DNA of 64,000 nucleotides, taken from positions 124,001 through 188,000 of the forward strand of contig CAKTPI010000002.1 of the NCBI GenBank assembly GCA_934591635.1, written 5' to 3'. The notes beneath the pieces are model-generated. The model was not told where the DNA came from, made no database searches, and worked only from the letters and a program-made list of their open reading frames with translations. A program made the position numbers and the translations under genes. Source of the DNA: an uncultured Oscillospiraceae bacterium (lineage in GTDB: Bacteria; Bacillota; Clostridia; Oscillospirales; Oscillospiraceae). Positions 7,456 to 14,844 of the stretch are shown piece after piece; within the stretch, counting starts at the first letter, position 1; every line of letters starts with the position of its first letter.

Positions 7456-8646
7456 TTACTGCTTTTCCAATACTTCCCGGCGAATTTCAGACAGAGGAAG
7501 ACCCTGAATACGGGCAATTTCGGCCAGGTCATCGTATTCGGGTTTGCAGCGGCGGGTACCGTGGCCCTCGGAAATTTTACAGCGGACAGAACCGTAAGGG
7601 GTTTGGGCAGTTTCGGTGCGCCGGGTCAGAATATAGCGGCGGTGGCTGGTCTCTCGGATGCCAAGAGTAGTGGTGTGGCGGAAGAGCAGAGCGACCATTT
7701 CTTCCCGCCGGTTCTCCTGACATAGCACAGTGAGCAGACAGCCAGGGCGGTTTTTCTTCATGCTGATGGGTGAGGTAAATACGTCCGCGGCCCCGGCGGC
7801 CAGCAGCTGCTCCATGGCAAAGCCAATATCCTCACCGGTCATGTCGTCCAGATTGCAGCTCAATTCCACGATGGTATCTTCTCCCTCACTGCCGGAGCTG
7901 CCCAATACAGCGCGGACGCAGTTGGCAATGGCAAAATCCTTTTTGCCCATGCCATAGCCAATGGCGGTGGGGGCCATTACCGGCATATCCCCGAAGGAGG
8001 TGACAAACTGTTTCAGCAAGGCTGCACCGGTGGGGGTGCACAGTTCCCCCTGAATCTGGCCGCCATAGATGGGAATCCCCCGCAGAATTTCCGCTGTAGC
8101 AGGGGCCGGGACAGGGAGAATACCGTGGGCACAGCTGACGTGTCCGCTGCCCACATGGACAGGGGAGGCATATACTGTGGGATTCCCCAGCTGCTCCATT
8201 AAGTAGCATACGGCTGTTACATCGGCCAGCGCATCCAGGGAGCCAACCTCGTGAAAGTGGATCTCATCCATGGTAACCCCGTGCACAGCACTCTCTGCCT
8301 GGGCAACGCGGTCATAAACGGCGTGGATATTTGCCTTCACGGCATCCGACGCCTGAATGTGGGCAATCCAATGATCCAACTGCTCCATGCTGCTGTGGTG
8401 ATGCGCGTGGTCACCGTGGTGGGTATGGGGCTGCGCTCCCTCTTCGGTGCCGCCCACGTACACGTGCATATGTGTGCCGGTGATGCCGCATTTTTGGGTT
8501 GCTTCCCGGACGTATGTAACCCCGGGAACCCCCAGGGCATTCAGCTTCGCCACCATTTTATCCGGTTCCGGGAAAAGCTCCAGCAGGGCGGCGGTGAGCA
8601 TGTCTCCTGCGGCACCCATGCCGCAGTCCAAATAAAGAATTCTCAA
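7456..8646 (-). CDS. larC: Nickel-pincer cofactor biosynthesis protein LarC
   Basis: Inserts nickel into pyridinium-3,5-bisthiocarboxylic acid mononucleotide (a CTP-dependent cyclometallase step), making the pincer cofactor of LarA-type racemases. The 396 residues start MRILYLDCGMGAAGDMLTAA, the conserved LarC N-terminus, with a histidine-rich stretch near 75-90 (HTHHGDHAHHH) that probably binds metal, then DEIHFHEVGSLDALAD. In some bacteria larC is split by a programmed frameshift; here it is one frame. It overlaps larB by four bases and is last in larE-larB-larC. Confidence 0.93.
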   Translation of the reverse strand: MRILYLDCGMGAAGDMLTAALLELFPEPDKMVAKLNALGVPGVTYVREATQKCGITGTHMHVYVGGTEEGAQPHTHHGDHAHHHSSMEQLDHWIAHIQASDAVKANIHAVYDRVAQAESAVHGVTMDEIHFHEVGSLDALADVTAVCYLMEQLGNPTVYASPVHVGSGHVSCAHGILPVPAPATAEILRGIPIYGGQIQGELCTPTGAALLKQFVTSFGDMPVMAPTAIGYGMGKKDFAIANCVRAVLGSSGSEGEDTIVELSCNLDDMTGEDIGFAMEQLLAAGAADVFTSPISMKKNRPGCLLTVLCQENRREEMVALLFRHTTTLGIRETSHRRYILTRRTETAQTPYGSVRCKISEGHGTRRCKPEYDDLAEIARIQGLPLSEIRREVLEKQ

Positions 8647-9398
8647 TGCTTTGCCTCCATATGATTGATGGTGCTTGCCATAAAGCCTGCGCCGAAGCCA
8701 TTATCAATGTTTACAACGGCGGTACCGCTGGCACAGGAATTGAGCATGGACAGCAGCGCGGCCAGTCCGCCGAAGGAGGCTCCATAGCCAATGCTGGTAG
8801 GCACAGCGATTACCGGGCATTCCACCAGTCCGCCGATCACGCTGGCCAGCGCCCCCTCCATGCCGGCAATGGCAATGACAACACTGGCGCTCATCAGCTC
8901 CTGGCTGTGGCTGAGCAGCCGATGAATTCCGGCAACGCCCACGTCGTACAGGCGCTGTACAGGGTTGCCCAAAAACTCCGCTGTCAAGGCTGCCTCTTCC
9001 GCAATGGGCACATCGCTGGTGCCGCCGGTGGCAACCACAATGGTTCCCATGCCGTGGGGGGCCTCCATCTGTCCCAGAATGCCAATCTTAGCCTGCGAAA
9101 AATAACGGATGGGATGGGCCTGCATCACGGCCTCCGCCTTTTCTGCATCCAGGCGGGTGATAAGCACATTTTCCTGCCCGTTTTCCTTCATAGCGCTGAG
9201 AATACCAATGATTTGCGGGGCGGTTTTTCCGGCTCCGTAAATGACCTCTCCGGCACCTTGCCGGATTTTGCGGTGCAGATCCACCTTTGCATAGCCAAGC
9301 TCCGCAAAGGGCTCCTGCTTGAGCTGGAGCAGCGCATCGTCAACGCTTACGGTGCCGTTCTGAATTCCCTCCAGAATGTTGCGGATGTCACTGTTCAT
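8643..9398 (-). CDS. larB: Nickel-pincer cofactor biosynthesis protein LarB (NaAD carboxylase/hydrolase)
   Basis: Carboxylates the pyridinium ring of nicotinic acid adenine dinucleotide and cleaves its phosphoanhydride, the first step of nickel-pincer cofactor synthesis. The 251 residues have a C-terminal PurE-like domain (from about 125), with the glycine-rich ATGGTSDVPIAEEAA and IAGMEGALASVIGGL. The N-terminal 100 residues include GEVIYGAGK and FAELGYAKVDLHR, typical of LarB. It overlaps larC by four bases and larE by eleven, so the three are translationally coupled. Confidence 0.93.
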   Translation of the reverse strand: MNSDIRNILEGIQNGTVSVDDALLQLKQEPFAELGYAKVDLHRKIRQGAGEVIYGAGKTAPQIIGILSAMKENGQENVLITRLDAEKAEAVMQAHPIRYFSQAKIGILGQMEAPHGMGTIVVATGGTSDVPIAEEAALTAEFLGNPVQRLYDVGVAGIHRLLSHSQELMSASVVIAIAGMEGALASVIGGLVECPVIAVPTSIGYGASFGGLAALLSMLNSCASGTAVVNIDNGFGAGFMASTINHMEAKH

Positions 9399-10140
9399 GG
9401 CGCACCTCCAAATCCAGCAGCACCTTCTTATAGTCTTTTTTCAGAATCCGCAGAATATTCTCCCGCTGGGAAAGCAGCTGGGGAAGCTGTGCTTCCGGCA
9501 TTTCCAGCCGGGCACAGTCACCCATCAGCCGGATACGGAAGCCGGAGAAGCCCAATTGCATCAGCGCGCCTTCGCAGCGCTCAGTCCGCTCCAAATCTGC
9601 CAGGGTGATGGTAGTGCCGGTGGGGATCCGGGTGGCAAGACAGGCGTAAGCGGGCTTGTCCCAGGTGAAGAGACCGGCCTCCTTGGAGCGGCAGCGGATC
9701 TCTGCCTTGGTCAGGCCGCACAGCCGCAGGGGGGAGCGTACGGATAGCTCCTGCAGAGCCTTCATACCCGGCCGGTCATCCACCTGATCACTGGCGTTGG
9801 TGCCGTCCAGCAGCACCTGATAGCCGTCCCGGTGAGCGGCCTCGGTGATGGCGGTGAAAACATGGCACTTGCAGTAGTAGCAGCGGTTGGCAGGGTTGGC
9901 GGCTACGGCGGGGTCTTCCAGCGGGTTTAGCTGAATTGTTGTCACCGTTATTCCCAGCTGCTTTGCCAGGCGGAGCGCATCCTCATACTCAAACTGCGGC
10001 TGAAAGGCGGTCTTTACATAGTAAGGATGCACCTGCGCACCGCATTGAACGGCAGCATAGAGCAGGTAAGAGGAGTCCACACCGCCGGAAAAAGCCAGTG
10101 CAACCTTCGGATTCTGCTCAAAAAATTCCTGAATTTCCAT
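9388..10140 (-). CDS. larE: ATP-dependent sacrificial sulfur transferase LarE
   Basis: Adenylates the carboxylates of the pincer precursor and donates sulfur. The PP-loop SGGVDSSYL lies near residue 18 of the 250-residue protein starting MEIQEFFEQNPKVALAFSGG. Cysteines occur in NRCYYCKCHVF (about 85-95) and KPAYACLATRIP (about 172), the latter at the position of the sulfur-donating Cys in Lactobacillus LarE. I use the ATG at 10138-10140; the long in-frame upstream extension overlaps tatD and does not resemble the family. It begins eight bases after tatD. Confidence 0.93.
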   Translation of the reverse strand: MEIQEFFEQNPKVALAFSGGVDSSYLLYAAVQCGAQVHPYYVKTAFQPQFEYEDALRLAKQLGITVTTIQLNPLEDPAVAANPANRCYYCKCHVFTAITEAAHRDGYQVLLDGTNASDQVDDRPGMKALQELSVRSPLRLCGLTKAEIRCRSKEAGLFTWDKPAYACLATRIPTGTTITLADLERTERCEGALMQLGFSGFRIRLMGDCARLEMPEAQLPQLLSQRENILRILKKDYKKVLLDLEVRHEQ

Positions 10141-10147
10141 TTCTGCT

Positions 10148-10912
10148 TTACTCCATTCTGTATAGCCGTTTCCCGTTTCCCAGGGTAACAGTCTCCACTT
10201 CTTCTGTCCCGATTCCCCGCAGGGCGGCCAGTTTTTCTGCCACCAGGTGCAGCCTGCTGGGATCGTTCCGCTTGCCCCGGTAGGGTTCCGGGGACATATA
10301 GGGGCAGTCGGTCTCCAGTACGATCCGCTCCAGTGGGATCTGTGCGGCGACATCTACCGCACGGCGGGCATTCTTAAAGGTAAGCACACCGCCGAAGCCG
10401 ATGTACCAGCCCCGTTTTATCAGCTCCTTTGCCATTTCCAGAGAGCCCGAATAGCAATGAAACACACCGGTCACCTGGGGGAATTCCCGGATAAGGTTCA
10501 TCCCATCCTCGTGGGCTTCCCGTTCGTGGACGATGACGGGGAGATTCAGTTCCTGGGCCAGCGCCAGCTGCATGCGGAAGGCACGCTGCTGGATATCCCG
10601 GGGAATGTCCTCGTAGTGATAATCCAGGCCAATCTCGCCGATAGCCCGCACCTTGGAATTCCCAGAGGCCATTTGCCGGTAGACGGCAACAGTGCTTTCG
10701 TTTACTTCATCCGCTGCATCCGGGTGAGAACCAACAGCAGCGTAAAGATAATCATACTTCCCTGCCAGCTGAACGGCAGCCCGGGAGGAGGCCAGGCTGC
10801 ACCCGGGGTTCATGACCAGGGTGATGCCGCAGCCGGGCAGCCCGGCCAGGAGCGCTTCACGGTCACGGTCAAAGGCACGGTCGTCCAGGTGGGCGTGGGT
10901 ATCAAAAATCAT
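10148..10912 (-). CDS. TatD-family deoxyribonuclease
   Basis: 254 residues of the TatD metal-dependent hydrolase family, TIM-barrel nucleases acting on DNA 3' ends. The first metal motif is FDTHAHLDD at residues 3-11. GEIGLDYHYED near 92-102, VIVHEREAHED near 129, GVFHCYSG near 150 and ETDCPYMSPEPYRGKRNDPS near 200 complete the set. It is close in length to E. coli YcfH. It overlaps the phosphopantetheinyl transferase gene by eleven bases and precedes larE by seven. Confidence 0.94.
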   Translation of the reverse strand: MIFDTHAHLDDRAFDRDREALLAGLPGCGITLVMNPGCSLASSRAAVQLAGKYDYLYAAVGSHPDAADEVNESTVAVYRQMASGNSKVRAIGEIGLDYHYEDIPRDIQQRAFRMQLALAQELNLPVIVHEREAHEDGMNLIREFPQVTGVFHCYSGSLEMAKELIKRGWYIGFGGVLTFKNARRAVDVAAQIPLERIVLETDCPYMSPEPYRGKRNDPSRLHLVAEKLAALRGIGTEEVETVTLGNGKRLYRME

Positions 10913-11408
10913 GGTAAGTGACTCCTTCTGTGTCTGTTCCCTGGGTTATGATGGCCACCAGGCATTCTCGCCAAGGAAAAACCCGAGGGTCATCCGGGGA
11001 GAAATCCGTGCGGTTGGGAAAACCGGTGAGCCCTGCACCGGTACATTTGGCAGCTGCCTCCTTGAGCACCCACAGGGCAAGAAAGGCATGTTGGGGGTTG
11101 GAGGCGGCTTGAAATCGTGCCAGTTCCCGGGGGGATAGAATCCGGCTGACAAGGGAAAACCGCACCGTCCGGTCAAGCTCCTCGGCATCAATGCCCACCG
11201 GACGGCGGGCAAGAACGCAGAAGGCGTGGCGGGCGGTGTGGCTGATGGAAAAATAATAGGGGGAATTTTCGAAATAGGGCTTTCCCCGAACAGTAATGTG
11301 AACAGAAGGCAGCGCTTCGCCGGTCTCTATGCGGTAGAGCCGCTCCAGCAGCTGCCGCCCTGCCTGATGGCCGGACAGCCCGGCTAGTGCACAGCTGCCG
11401 GCTCTCAT
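10902..11408 (-). CDS. 4'-phosphopantetheinyl transferase (Sfp/AcpT-like)
   Basis: Moves the phosphopantetheine arm of CoA to a carrier-protein serine. All family motifs are present in 168 residues: GKPYF near 47, FSISHT near 57, GIDAE near 75 with the Mg-binding acidic pair, and WVLKEAAAKCTG near 115. It is shorter than Sfp (about 220), lacking part of the N-terminal half, more like compact AcpT-type enzymes. No NRPS/PKS gene is in view, so the partner could be the fatty-acid ACP. The ATG overlaps the upstream stop (ATGA). Confidence 0.87.
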   Translation of the reverse strand: MRAGSCALAGLSGHQAGRQLLERLYRIETGEALPSVHITVRGKPYFENSPYYFSISHTARHAFCVLARRPVGIDAEELDRTVRFSLVSRILSPRELARFQAASNPQHAFLALWVLKEAAAKCTGAGLTGFPNRTDFSPDDPRVFPWRECLVAIITQGTDTEGVTYHDF

Positions 11409-11935
11409 CGGGCATCAATGATGTCGTCATCATTGGGAGGCGTGAGGGGGCCGCCATGGATCAGATCCAGGACCATACCAATGCCAATGACCAGAACCAC
11501 AATACCACACACGACTACCACCAGCCGTGAGACGGCCAGGGGCATCAGCAGCAGAATAACGCCTGCAATGCACAGTAGCGTGGAGGTGATCTGCTCGTGG
11601 GAGGCCATGGGATCCACATAGCCCCGTACGGCCTGCAAAATCAGCAGAATGCCAATGACCCGCATGATCTGCTTTTCCAGAGAAACAGGGTTGCGGAGAA
11701 TAGAAAAGCCCAGTACCAGCAAAATGATGGAACCGGCCAGAGACCAAAAATCCTTATTGATCTTTAACTCGGAGAAAAAACGTACCATCTTACCGGCACC
11801 TACCAGAGCGATGACAATGCCAATGACCCGGGCAATGGTAACGGTCAGAGAGCCAGGGCGAAAAATGAGCACAAGGCCCAAAACGCAAGTCAGCACCGGC
11901 TTGACCCAGGGACGGACATCAAAGGATTGCTTCAT
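11405..11935 (-). CDS. DUF308 (HdeD-like) membrane protein
   Basis: 176 residues with about six hydrophobic helices in pairs, as in DUF308/HdeD proteins. The start (VKPVLTCVLGLVLIFRPGS) and the repeats (IGIVIALVGAGKMVRFF, IGILLILQAVRGY) show the short internal duplication of the family. The C-terminus is acidic and cytoplasmic (PPNDDDIIDAR). The family has no settled function beyond acid-stress work on E. coli HdeD. It is the first gene of the unit that runs into the PPTase, tatD and larE-B-C. Confidence 0.8.
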   Translation of the reverse strand: MKQSFDVRPWVKPVLTCVLGLVLIFRPGSLTVTIARVIGIVIALVGAGKMVRFFSELKINKDFWSLAGSIILLVLGFSILRNPVSLEKQIMRVIGILLILQAVRGYVDPMASHEQITSTLLCIAGVILLLMPLAVSRLVVVVCGIVVLVIGIGMVLDLIHGGPLTPPNDDDIIDAR

Positions 11936-12042
11936 TCCAAAAACCCTCCTATAAATAGGGCGGTATGCCCAAAATGATGAATTTCGAAACCATTTTACTT
12001 TGTTTTTTCCAGGCTGTCAATGAATTTTTTATAGCCCGTAAG

Positions 12043-12072
12043 GGAATAGAAAGGAGCAGCGGGGCATACATT
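12043..12072 (+). promoter_or_regulatory. Candidate sigma-E promoter of yabP
   Basis: CATACATT at 12065-12072 matches the sporulation sigma-E -10 consensus CATACANT exactly. A GAATA-containing -35-like element (GGAATAG, 12043-12049) lies 15 bases upstream, within the usual spacing. It is about 20-30 bases before the yabP ribosome-binding site. yabP of Bacillus subtilis is a sigma-E gene, which supports the assignment. Confidence 0.6.
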
Positions 12073-12104
12073 GCTTCCAGTACAGCGGTAAGGAGGTGCG
12101 TTGG

Positions 12105-12368
12105 ATGGCACAGGAGGAGTTACCCCATCGGCTGAGCCTTTCGGAGCGCAGCAAACTCACGGTAACGGGGGTGACAGAGGTCATCAGCTTTGACGAGACA
12201 ATGGTGGCGCTGCAAACCTGTATGGGGATGCTGAACGTCCAGGGAAGCCAGCTCCAGCTCAAAACGCTTTCTTTAGACGGCGGCCAGGTAGAAGTGGATG
12301 GGACGGTTTCCTCCCTTGTTTATGAGGAAGCAAAGCAGGGCGGCTTCCTGAGCCGGCTGTTTGGATGA
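12105..12368 (+). CDS. yabP: Sporulation protein YabP
   Basis: 87 residues of the YabP/YqfC family, mother-cell sporulation proteins made under sigma-E. The sequence HRLSLSERSKLTVTGVTEV followed by SFDETMVALQTCMGMLNVQG is the family core. I start at ATG 12105 (MAQEELPH) with AGGAGGT nine bases upstream; an in-frame GTG at 12096 lies inside that site. The stop overlaps the yabQ start. With yabQ and divIC it forms the cluster seen across endospore-forming Firmicutes, so the organism very probably sporulates or descends from sporulators. Confidence 0.9.
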   Translation: MAQEELPHRLSLSERSKLTVTGVTEVISFDETMVALQTCMGMLNVQGSQLQLKTLSLDGGQVEVDGTVSSLVYEEAKQGGFLSRLFG

Positions 12369-13015
12369 TGCCCCCGGCGCTTGCCCTCCGGTGGTTCGGG
12401 AATGCCTGCCTGCTGGGGACGGGGCTGGGGGCTTTATATGATTTTCTTCGGCCCTTTCAGCGGCATCACCCTGTGCTGGGGGATATCCTGTTCCTGCTGG
12501 GGACAGGATGGGTGTGGCTGTACCTGGCGCTGGCCGTCTGCGGTGGGGATCTGCGGCTGGGCACTTCTGCGGGGCTTCTGGTGGGGGGAATTGCCTGGGA
12601 GATGACGGTAGGGCTGCTTTTACGGCCTGTGTTTGCATTCTTTTGGCGCTGCGTGGGCAGTGCTTTGCGGCTTGCGATATGGCCCTTCAAAAAATTTTTG
12701 AAATTTTTGAAAATTTTATTTGCATCTGGACAAAAATGGGTTACAATATGGTGGAATGGTTGCCGGAGCCGCTGGCAGCCCCACGGAGGTGTAATTCATG
12801 GCAGAGCACAAAATCAAAATCGGCAATGTTCAGGTGGAACTGTTCCAGACCAGCCGCCGGGTAAAGCGCATGCTGGCCGCGGTTCTGGTTCTCACGGCAG
12901 TGGCCCTGGGCGCCCTTCAGTTCGTAGGGCACCGCATGACGGAAAAAACCGGAGAATACCGGGAACAGGCCGGAAAGATTGCTTACGAAAACCAGGTGCT
13001 CCAGCAGAACATTGA
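12365..13015 (+). CDS. yabQ: Spore cortex protein YabQ, with an unusual overlap into divIC
   Basis: YabQ is a mother-cell membrane protein needed for spore cortex formation. Residues 1-105 hold the expected helices (ACLLGTGLGALYDFLRPF, VLGDILFLLGTGWVWLYLAL, then LLLRPVFAFFW) and a lysine-rich KKFLKFLKILF segment. The frame does not stop at the divIC ribosome site but runs 218 bases into divIC, adding about 70 low-complexity residues (GRGSGSHGSGPGRPS) that look like out-of-frame divIC. The gene may have lost its natural stop near 12792, or a one-base change may lie in the A/T runs at 12688-12720. The N-terminal identity is firm; the C-terminus is doubtful. Confidence 0.78.
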   Translation: MMPPALALRWFGNACLLGTGLGALYDFLRPFQRHHPVLGDILFLLGTGWVWLYLALAVCGGDLRLGTSAGLLVGGIAWEMTVGLLLRPVFAFFWRCVGSALRLAIWPFKKFLKFLKILFASGQKWVTIWWNGCRSRWQPHGGVIHGRAQNQNRQCSGGTVPDQPPGKAHAGRGSGSHGSGPGRPSVRRAPHDGKNRRIPGTGRKDCLRKPGAPAEH

Positions 13016-13112
13016 TGAGCTCGGCTCGGCCAAGAGCGTGGAGCGTATTGCGCAGGAAGAGCTGGGCCTGGTACCTAAGGACACCATCCTGATTGAAGCA
13101 CAAGTCAAATAA
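12798..13112 (+). CDS. divIC: Septum formation initiator DivIC/FtsB family
   Basis: 104-residue bitopic division protein of the divisome. It has a basic cytoplasmic start, one membrane helix (RMLAAVLVLTAVALGALQFV, about residues 24-43), an extracellular coiled coil (TEKTGEYREQAGKIAYENQV) and the terminal RIAQEELGLVPKDTILI typical of the family. GGAGGT lies seven bases upstream. Its place after yabP-yabQ and before an S1 protein is conserved in Firmicutes. It works with FtsL and DivIB at the septum. Confidence 0.9.
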   Translation: MAEHKIKIGNVQVELFQTSRRVKRMLAAVLVLTAVALGALQFVGHRMTEKTGEYREQAGKIAYENQVLQQNIDELGSAKSVERIAQEELGLVPKDTILIEAQVK

Positions 13113-13594
13113 TGGAGGAAACAAAGCAAACTATGGAGTTAACCGTTGGAGCCGTATTAGAGGGAAAAGTCAAATCCATCACCAACTTTGGCGCGTTTAT
13201 TGCCCTGCCGGAGAACAAGACCGGCATGGTACATATTTCCGAAGTCGCCAATGCTTACGTCAGTGATATCCGCCAGCACCTGACCGAGGGACAGGATGTA
13301 AAGGTCATGGTCATTGGCACCGAGAACGGGAAGATCAATCTGTCCATCAAGCGCCTGGAGCCCAAGCCTCAGCGGGACAGCAGACCGGATTTCCGCAGCC
13401 GCCCGGCTGGTGCCCGCCCCAATCCCGGCCAGAACCGCCCCAATTCCAGACCTGCCCCCATCCCAAATGCCGCTCCTAAAACCGCAGACCAGCTGTTCGA
13501 GGAGAAACTGAAGGCCTTCATGTCGGAATCTGACAGTAAAATTTCCTCCATCAAGCAGTATTCGGAGCACCGCACCAAGAGCAGAAGAAGATAA
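13112..13594 (+). CDS. S1 RNA-binding domain protein (YabR-like)
   Basis: 160 residues with one S1 OB-fold at the N-terminus: ELTVGAVLEGKVKSITNFGA, then GMVHISEVA and GKINLSIKRLEPK. A low-complexity Arg/Pro/Asn tail (SRPDFRSRPAGARPNPGQN) and a short C-terminal helix follow. It resembles YabR, found next to divIC in Bacillus, and the S1 domain of polynucleotide phosphorylase. The start is ambiguous: ATG 13112 overlaps the divIC stop, while ATG 13133 (MELTVG) fits the family better but has GGAGG 14 bases away. A weak hairpin follows at 13601-13628. Confidence 0.88.
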   Translation: MEETKQTMELTVGAVLEGKVKSITNFGAFIALPENKTGMVHISEVANAYVSDIRQHLTEGQDVKVMVIGTENGKINLSIKRLEPKPQRDSRPDFRSRPAGARPNPGQNRPNSRPAPIPNAAPKTADQLFEEKLKAFMSESDSKISSIKQYSEHRTKSRRR

Positions 13595-13676
13595 TTTTTC
13601 AAGCGGACTGCTTTGCGGCAGTCCGCTTTCGCTGCATTTTCGTTCCCTAAGGGGAACACAGAAGAGGGAGAAGAAC

Positions 13677-14372
13677 ATGACCATTGTGATTACCGGCGGC
13701 TCCCGTGGCATCGGAGCGGCAGCGGTAGAACTGTTTGCGGCTAAAGGGCACCGGGTATTTTTCCTGTATGAGAAAGAGCACGAAAAGGCAGCTGCAGTGG
13801 CATCCAAAACAGGAGCTGCTGCCATCTGCTGCGATGTGGCGGACGAAAAAGCGGTGCAGGCGGCCTTTTCTCAAATTGGGGATGTGGATGTGCTTGTAAA
13901 TAACGCGGGAATCTGCTATTATGGCCTTATGAGTCAGATGTCAGAGGCGCAGTGGGATCGCATCTTCGATGTAAATGTCAAGGGAATTTTCCACTGTGTT
14001 CGGGCGGCTATGCCGGGTTTCCTCCGGAAGCAGCGGGGGTGTATCATCAACGTGTCCAGTATGTGGGGGCGGGTGGGTTCCTCCTGCGAGGCGGCTTATT
14101 CCGCGACAAAGGGCGCGGTGATCGCCCTGACCAAGGCCCTGGCCAAGGAATTGGGCCCCAGCGGTATCCGGGTCAACGCCGTGGCCCCCGGGGTGATTTT
14201 GACAGATATGTGCGCCTCGGTAGCCCCGGAAATTCTTGCCTCTATGGCGGAGGAGACGCCGGTGGAACGGAACGGTACGCCCATGGATGTGGCAAAAGCC
14301 ATGGAATACCTGGTAAATGCGGATTTTGTCACCGGCCACGTATTGAATGTGGACGGCGGCTATGTGATGTAA
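13677..14372 (+). CDS. SDR-family oxidoreductase, FabG-like
   Basis: 231-residue short-chain dehydrogenase/reductase. The nucleotide motif is TGGSRGIGA at residues 6-14, NNAG comes near 80, and the catalytic Ser, YxxxK set is NVSSMWG (about 127) and YSATKGAVIALTKAL (about 142). It ends GHVLNVDGGYVM, the FabG hallmark. It could be 3-oxoacyl-ACP reductase, but no other fatty-acid genes are nearby and the sequence alone does not exclude a sugar or alcohol dehydrogenase. It starts a run of plus-strand housekeeping genes with rpiB 14 bases downstream. Confidence 0.85.
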   Translation: MTIVITGGSRGIGAAAVELFAAKGHRVFFLYEKEHEKAAAVASKTGAAAICCDVADEKAVQAAFSQIGDVDVLVNNAGICYYGLMSQMSEAQWDRIFDVNVKGIFHCVRAAMPGFLRKQRGCIINVSSMWGRVGSSCEAAYSATKGAVIALTKALAKELGPSGIRVNAVAPGVILTDMCASVAPEILASMAEETPVERNGTPMDVAKAMEYLVNADFVTGHVLNVDGGYVM

Positions 14373-14385
14373 AGGAGAGAAAATA

Positions 14386-14826
14386 ATGAAAGTTGCAGTT
14401 GGCTGTGATCACGGTGCGCTGGCACTGAAGAACAAGGTGGTTGCACATCTACAGGAGCGGGGTTTTGACGTGACCGATGTGGGCACTTATACCCTGGATA
14501 GCTGCGATTATCCGGATTATGCCGCTAAGGCAGCAAACCTGGTGGCCGCCGGACAGTGTGACCGGGGCATTGTCCTGTGTACCACCGGCATTGGGGTGTC
14601 CATTGCGGCCAATAAGGTCAAAGGTATTCGCTGTGCCCTGCTGGGAGACCTGATGTCCGCCCGGCTGACCCGCCAGCACAATGACACCAATATGATGGCC
14701 ATTGGCGCCGCCGTCACCGGTGAGGGGCTGGCCCTGGAAATTGTGGATACCTGGCTGGATACCGAATTTTCCCACGGGGAGCGGCATCAGCGCCGGATTG
14801 ACAAGGTCATGGCCCTGGAAAAGTAA
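14386..14826 (+). CDS. rpiB: Ribose-5-phosphate isomerase B
   Basis: Interconverts ribose-5-phosphate and ribulose-5-phosphate in the pentose phosphate pathway. 146 residues of the RpiB/LacAB family: VGCDHGALALKN at 5-16, CDYPDYA, VLCTTGIGVSIAANKVKGIR (about 64-83, with the catalytic Cys) and RQHNDTNMMAIGA (about 95). The length matches the family. Allose-6-phosphate isomerase activity is shared by some RpiBs; nothing here suggests that role. It lies between the SDR gene and prfA. Confidence 0.93.
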   Translation: MKVAVGCDHGALALKNKVVAHLQERGFDVTDVGTYTLDSCDYPDYAAKAANLVAAGQCDRGIVLCTTGIGVSIAANKVKGIRCALLGDLMSARLTRQHNDTNMMAIGAAVTGEGLALEIVDTWLDTEFSHGERHQRRIDKVMALEK

Positions 14827-14844
14827 AATTTTAAGGAGACAGGG

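Noticed and set aside
12711..12794. Alternative +0 frame ending at 12794 as the true yabQ end
   Set aside because: It would need a frameshift in the A/T runs. I keep the observed frame and flag the issue, since the lysine-rich end of YabQ reads through in frame.
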